A stretch of DNA of 64,000 nucleotides, taken from positions 1,116,001 through 1,180,000 of the forward strand of contig NC_007953.1 of the NCBI RefSeq assembly GCF_000013645.1, read 5' to 3'. This DNA is from Paraburkholderia xenovorans LB400. Lineage in GTDB: Bacteria; Pseudomonadota; Gammaproteobacteria; Burkholderiales; Burkholderiaceae. A program made the position numbers and the translations under genes. A model generated the notes under the pieces. That model made no database searches. It had not been told where the DNA came from and worked only from the letters and a program-made list of their open reading frames with translations. This document shows positions 62,097-64,000 of this stretch, piece by piece (position 1 is the first letter of the stretch; each line of letters opens with the position of its first letter).

Positions 62097-64000
62097 CTAT
62101 TGGCCGGCGGACCACCTCAGCACCGGATGGGTCGCGCCCGCCGGCATGAGCCAGACGCCGTTCGGCCCGAAGTCATACCCGGCGAAGCTCGCCCGATCGC
62201 TCATCTGCGCGGTGGTCAAACCGTTGGTTGGCGGCAAGTTCCCGCCGCTGCTCGGCTGGCCTGTCGTCTCCGTGTTCCAGTACACGTCCGGCGCGAGCGT
62301 GCCCGAACCGAACGCGATGACGCCGTGAGTCGGCATTGCCCCCGTCTGCACGGGGCCCGTCGCGAACGACTGGCTGATCGATCCGTCATTGATCCCGGCG
62401 AGGCCCCGCCGAATCCCGTCGAGAACACGGGATTGACGGCACCTGTCGCGTACGATTGCGTGATCGTGCCGACGTTGTAACCGACCAGGCCGCCATTCGC
62501 GCTGGAACCTGAAATCGTCGCGCTGCTCCATGAGCGCTCGATGGTCCCGTCGTTTTCGCCGACGAGTCCGCCGAATGTCGTGCCGTTCTGATAGATCTCT
62601 CCGGCACGACCGGTGGTGTGAGCATACGCGATCACACCCTGGTTGACGCCCGCCAGGATGCCGCTGCCTTGACTGCTCGTCGAGACGACACCGTTGCCGA
62701 TGCCGACATCGCGCAGCACGCCGGCCGGTCCGACCACCCCAAACAGTCCCGCCGAATGGTCCTTCGTGAAATCGTCGATCTTGATCGTCGCATTCGACAC
62801 GGTATGCCACATGCCGTCGAACTGGCCCGTGAACGGCGTCGTATGGTTGCCGATCGGCGTGAAGGTGTGGCCGGTGGCGTCGATATCCGTACCAAGCGCG
62901 TAATTGCCGCCGAGATCCTGCCGGATGTTGTCCAGGTCGGTCACGTTGTTGACCAGCTTGTACGCGGTGATCTGCGCGACCTGTCCGCTCGCGGAAGCGG
63001 GCGTCCATGCCGGATTGCCAACTAGCGTACCGGCGCTATAGGTCCCGCTCATGTCATAAAGCACATTGACGATCCCCGTGCTGCGCGACCAGTCGATCAC
63101 ACCCTGGTTGGCGACCGAGCCGGCGTTATCGAGGCTCGCCGCATCGGCGCGCAGCGCCAGCTTGCCGCTGCCCTGATTCGAAATGGTGGTTGTCGAACTC
63201 ACCGTCAGCGTGCGATACGCGGCGAGCGAGAGCGCTGCGGCTCCCCGCCAGTTGATCGACCAATCGACGGCGAGGTCGCCGCTACTGCCGCTATGGCCGC
63301 TATGGCCGTTGGCGCCGGTCGTGCGCACGCTCACCGATGTGCCTCCATCGAGGCTCCGCGAAATAGCTTGCGCCGCCGCCCTGTCGATGGTGATGCCCGG
63401 CGTCGAGATGTCCCACTGGCTCGCGTTGACCGTCGTGCCGCCTGCCGGAAAAGTCAACCTGCCGGCATTCATGCTGACCGTACCGCCCGGTGCGTCGATC
63501 ACGCCGCCCGGCTGCACGTGACCGTGCCCGGCGACGAGCCACACATGCCCGTTGCGCGTGGCCGTGCCGGTCGCACGAAGCGCCTCGTGATTGGCCGCGA
63601 GCGCGTAGATATTGCCGTCGACGGCCTGCAAGCTGATCTGCGCGGCCTGTATCCTGCCCAGATTCGTCAGCGTTCCGCCCGTGCCCGCCTGGACGAACAC
63701 CTGTTTGTCCGAAGCGGAATCCTGCAACAATACCTGCTGCGCCACGGCGAGTTCCGCCGTGCCGGTGGGCGCGCCGATCGTGCCTTCGTTGACGACGGCT
63801 TGGCGCGCGATCAGGAACACATCGCCATCGCTCGATGAAATCTTGCCGAGATTGACGACGCCTGCCGCCGAATTACCGGTGAGTACGAGCGGCTGGCCGT
63901 CCATGAAAGCGGTGGAGTCGGCGTCGAGTGTCGACGCAACGAACCGGCCATTCGTGGCGACGACGCCCCTGGGCCCAACGACGATACCTTGTGGATTGAT
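62097..64000 (-). pseudogene. TpsA filamentous hemagglutinin-like exoprotein, 3' part, frameshifted
   Basis: The gene enters from the right edge already inside the TPS secretion domain (INPQGIVVGPRGVVATNGRF at the edge, then ADSTAFMDGQPLVLTGNSAA). Beta-helical repeats follow, then GLUG-type repeats (AGLFGVVGPAGVLRDVGIGN; TFGGLVGENDGTIERSWSSA; NGGLVGYNVGTITQSYATGA). At the C run at 62404-62407 (G run on the coding strand) the frame shifts by one base: the next GLUG repeat (GINDGSISQSFATGPVQTGA) and the C-terminus (VYWNTETTGQPSSGG ... HPVLRWSAGQ) continue in another frame to a TAG at 62097. Unshifted, the frame runs on to a stop at 62216 as a nonsense tail. tpsB lies directly downstream. Confidence 0.75.

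Noticed and set aside
1..64000. CRISPR arrays, tRNA or rRNA genes, intact insertion sequences
   Set aside because: No regularly spaced repeats, no tRNA- or rRNA-like sequence, and only broken transposase fragments were found by reading the window.

Overview
The window looks like one replicon segment of a beta-proteobacterium of the Burkholderia/Paraburkholderia/Caballeronia group. The signs are GC-rich coding, a Burkholderia-type trimeric porin, a three-component anthranilate dioxygenase in the andAc-Ad-Ab-Aa order known from Burkholderia cepacia, a Wzx-type exopolysaccharide (EPS) cluster related to cepacian and colanic acid clusters, and two-partner secretion genes.

Layout. 1-1255: no intact gene, probably decayed coding sequence. 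1256-2314: a plus-strand acyltransferase. 2657-20125: a long minus-strand EPS operon read right to left: manC, wcaJ, wza, wzb, wzc, gmd, fcl, wzx, three GT4 glycosyltransferases, an acetyltransferase, a wcaF-like acetyltransferase, a GT2 and wcaI. Several junctions are 4-base overlaps. It can make GDP-mannose and GDP-fucose, start a repeat unit on undecaprenyl phosphate, extend and acetylate it, flip it and export it, but no Wzy polymerase is visible. 20.7-28.6 kb: a small membrane protein, an rmlC-like epimerase with altered active-site positions, galU, and three paralogous GlxA/AraC-type regulators. 28.7-35.6 kb: a yjbH-type EPS gene, a lipoprotein gene and a small hypothetical gene, lying between remnants of an IS5-family and an IS6-family transposase.

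35.6-60.2 kb is catabolic: aldehyde dehydrogenase, AraC regulator, UbiD/UbiX-type decarboxylase pair, an ABC importer (substrate-binding family PF04392), a PPOX-like flavoprotein, a ThDP enzyme, a porin, a second substrate-binding protein, an Asp/Glu-racemase-family enzyme, anthranilate 1,2-dioxygenase with its AraC-type regulator, a second copy of the first AraC regulator, and a hydantoinase A/B pair. 60.3-64.0 kb: a TpsB transporter gene and the frameshifted 3' part of a TpsA filamentous exoprotein, which runs off the right edge.

Most notable observation: five minus-strand promoters share one 60-bp architecture: a palindrome based on CCAACATGTTGG, a TTCNGYCA box 11 nt from its centre, and a TAnnAT -10 hexamer exactly 46 nt from the centre. 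They precede the EPS operon, the yjbH operon and each of the three GlxA-type regulator genes. This suggests an auto- and cross-regulated EPS regulon controlled by this regulator trio. The architecture is read directly from the sequence; the regulatory role is inference.
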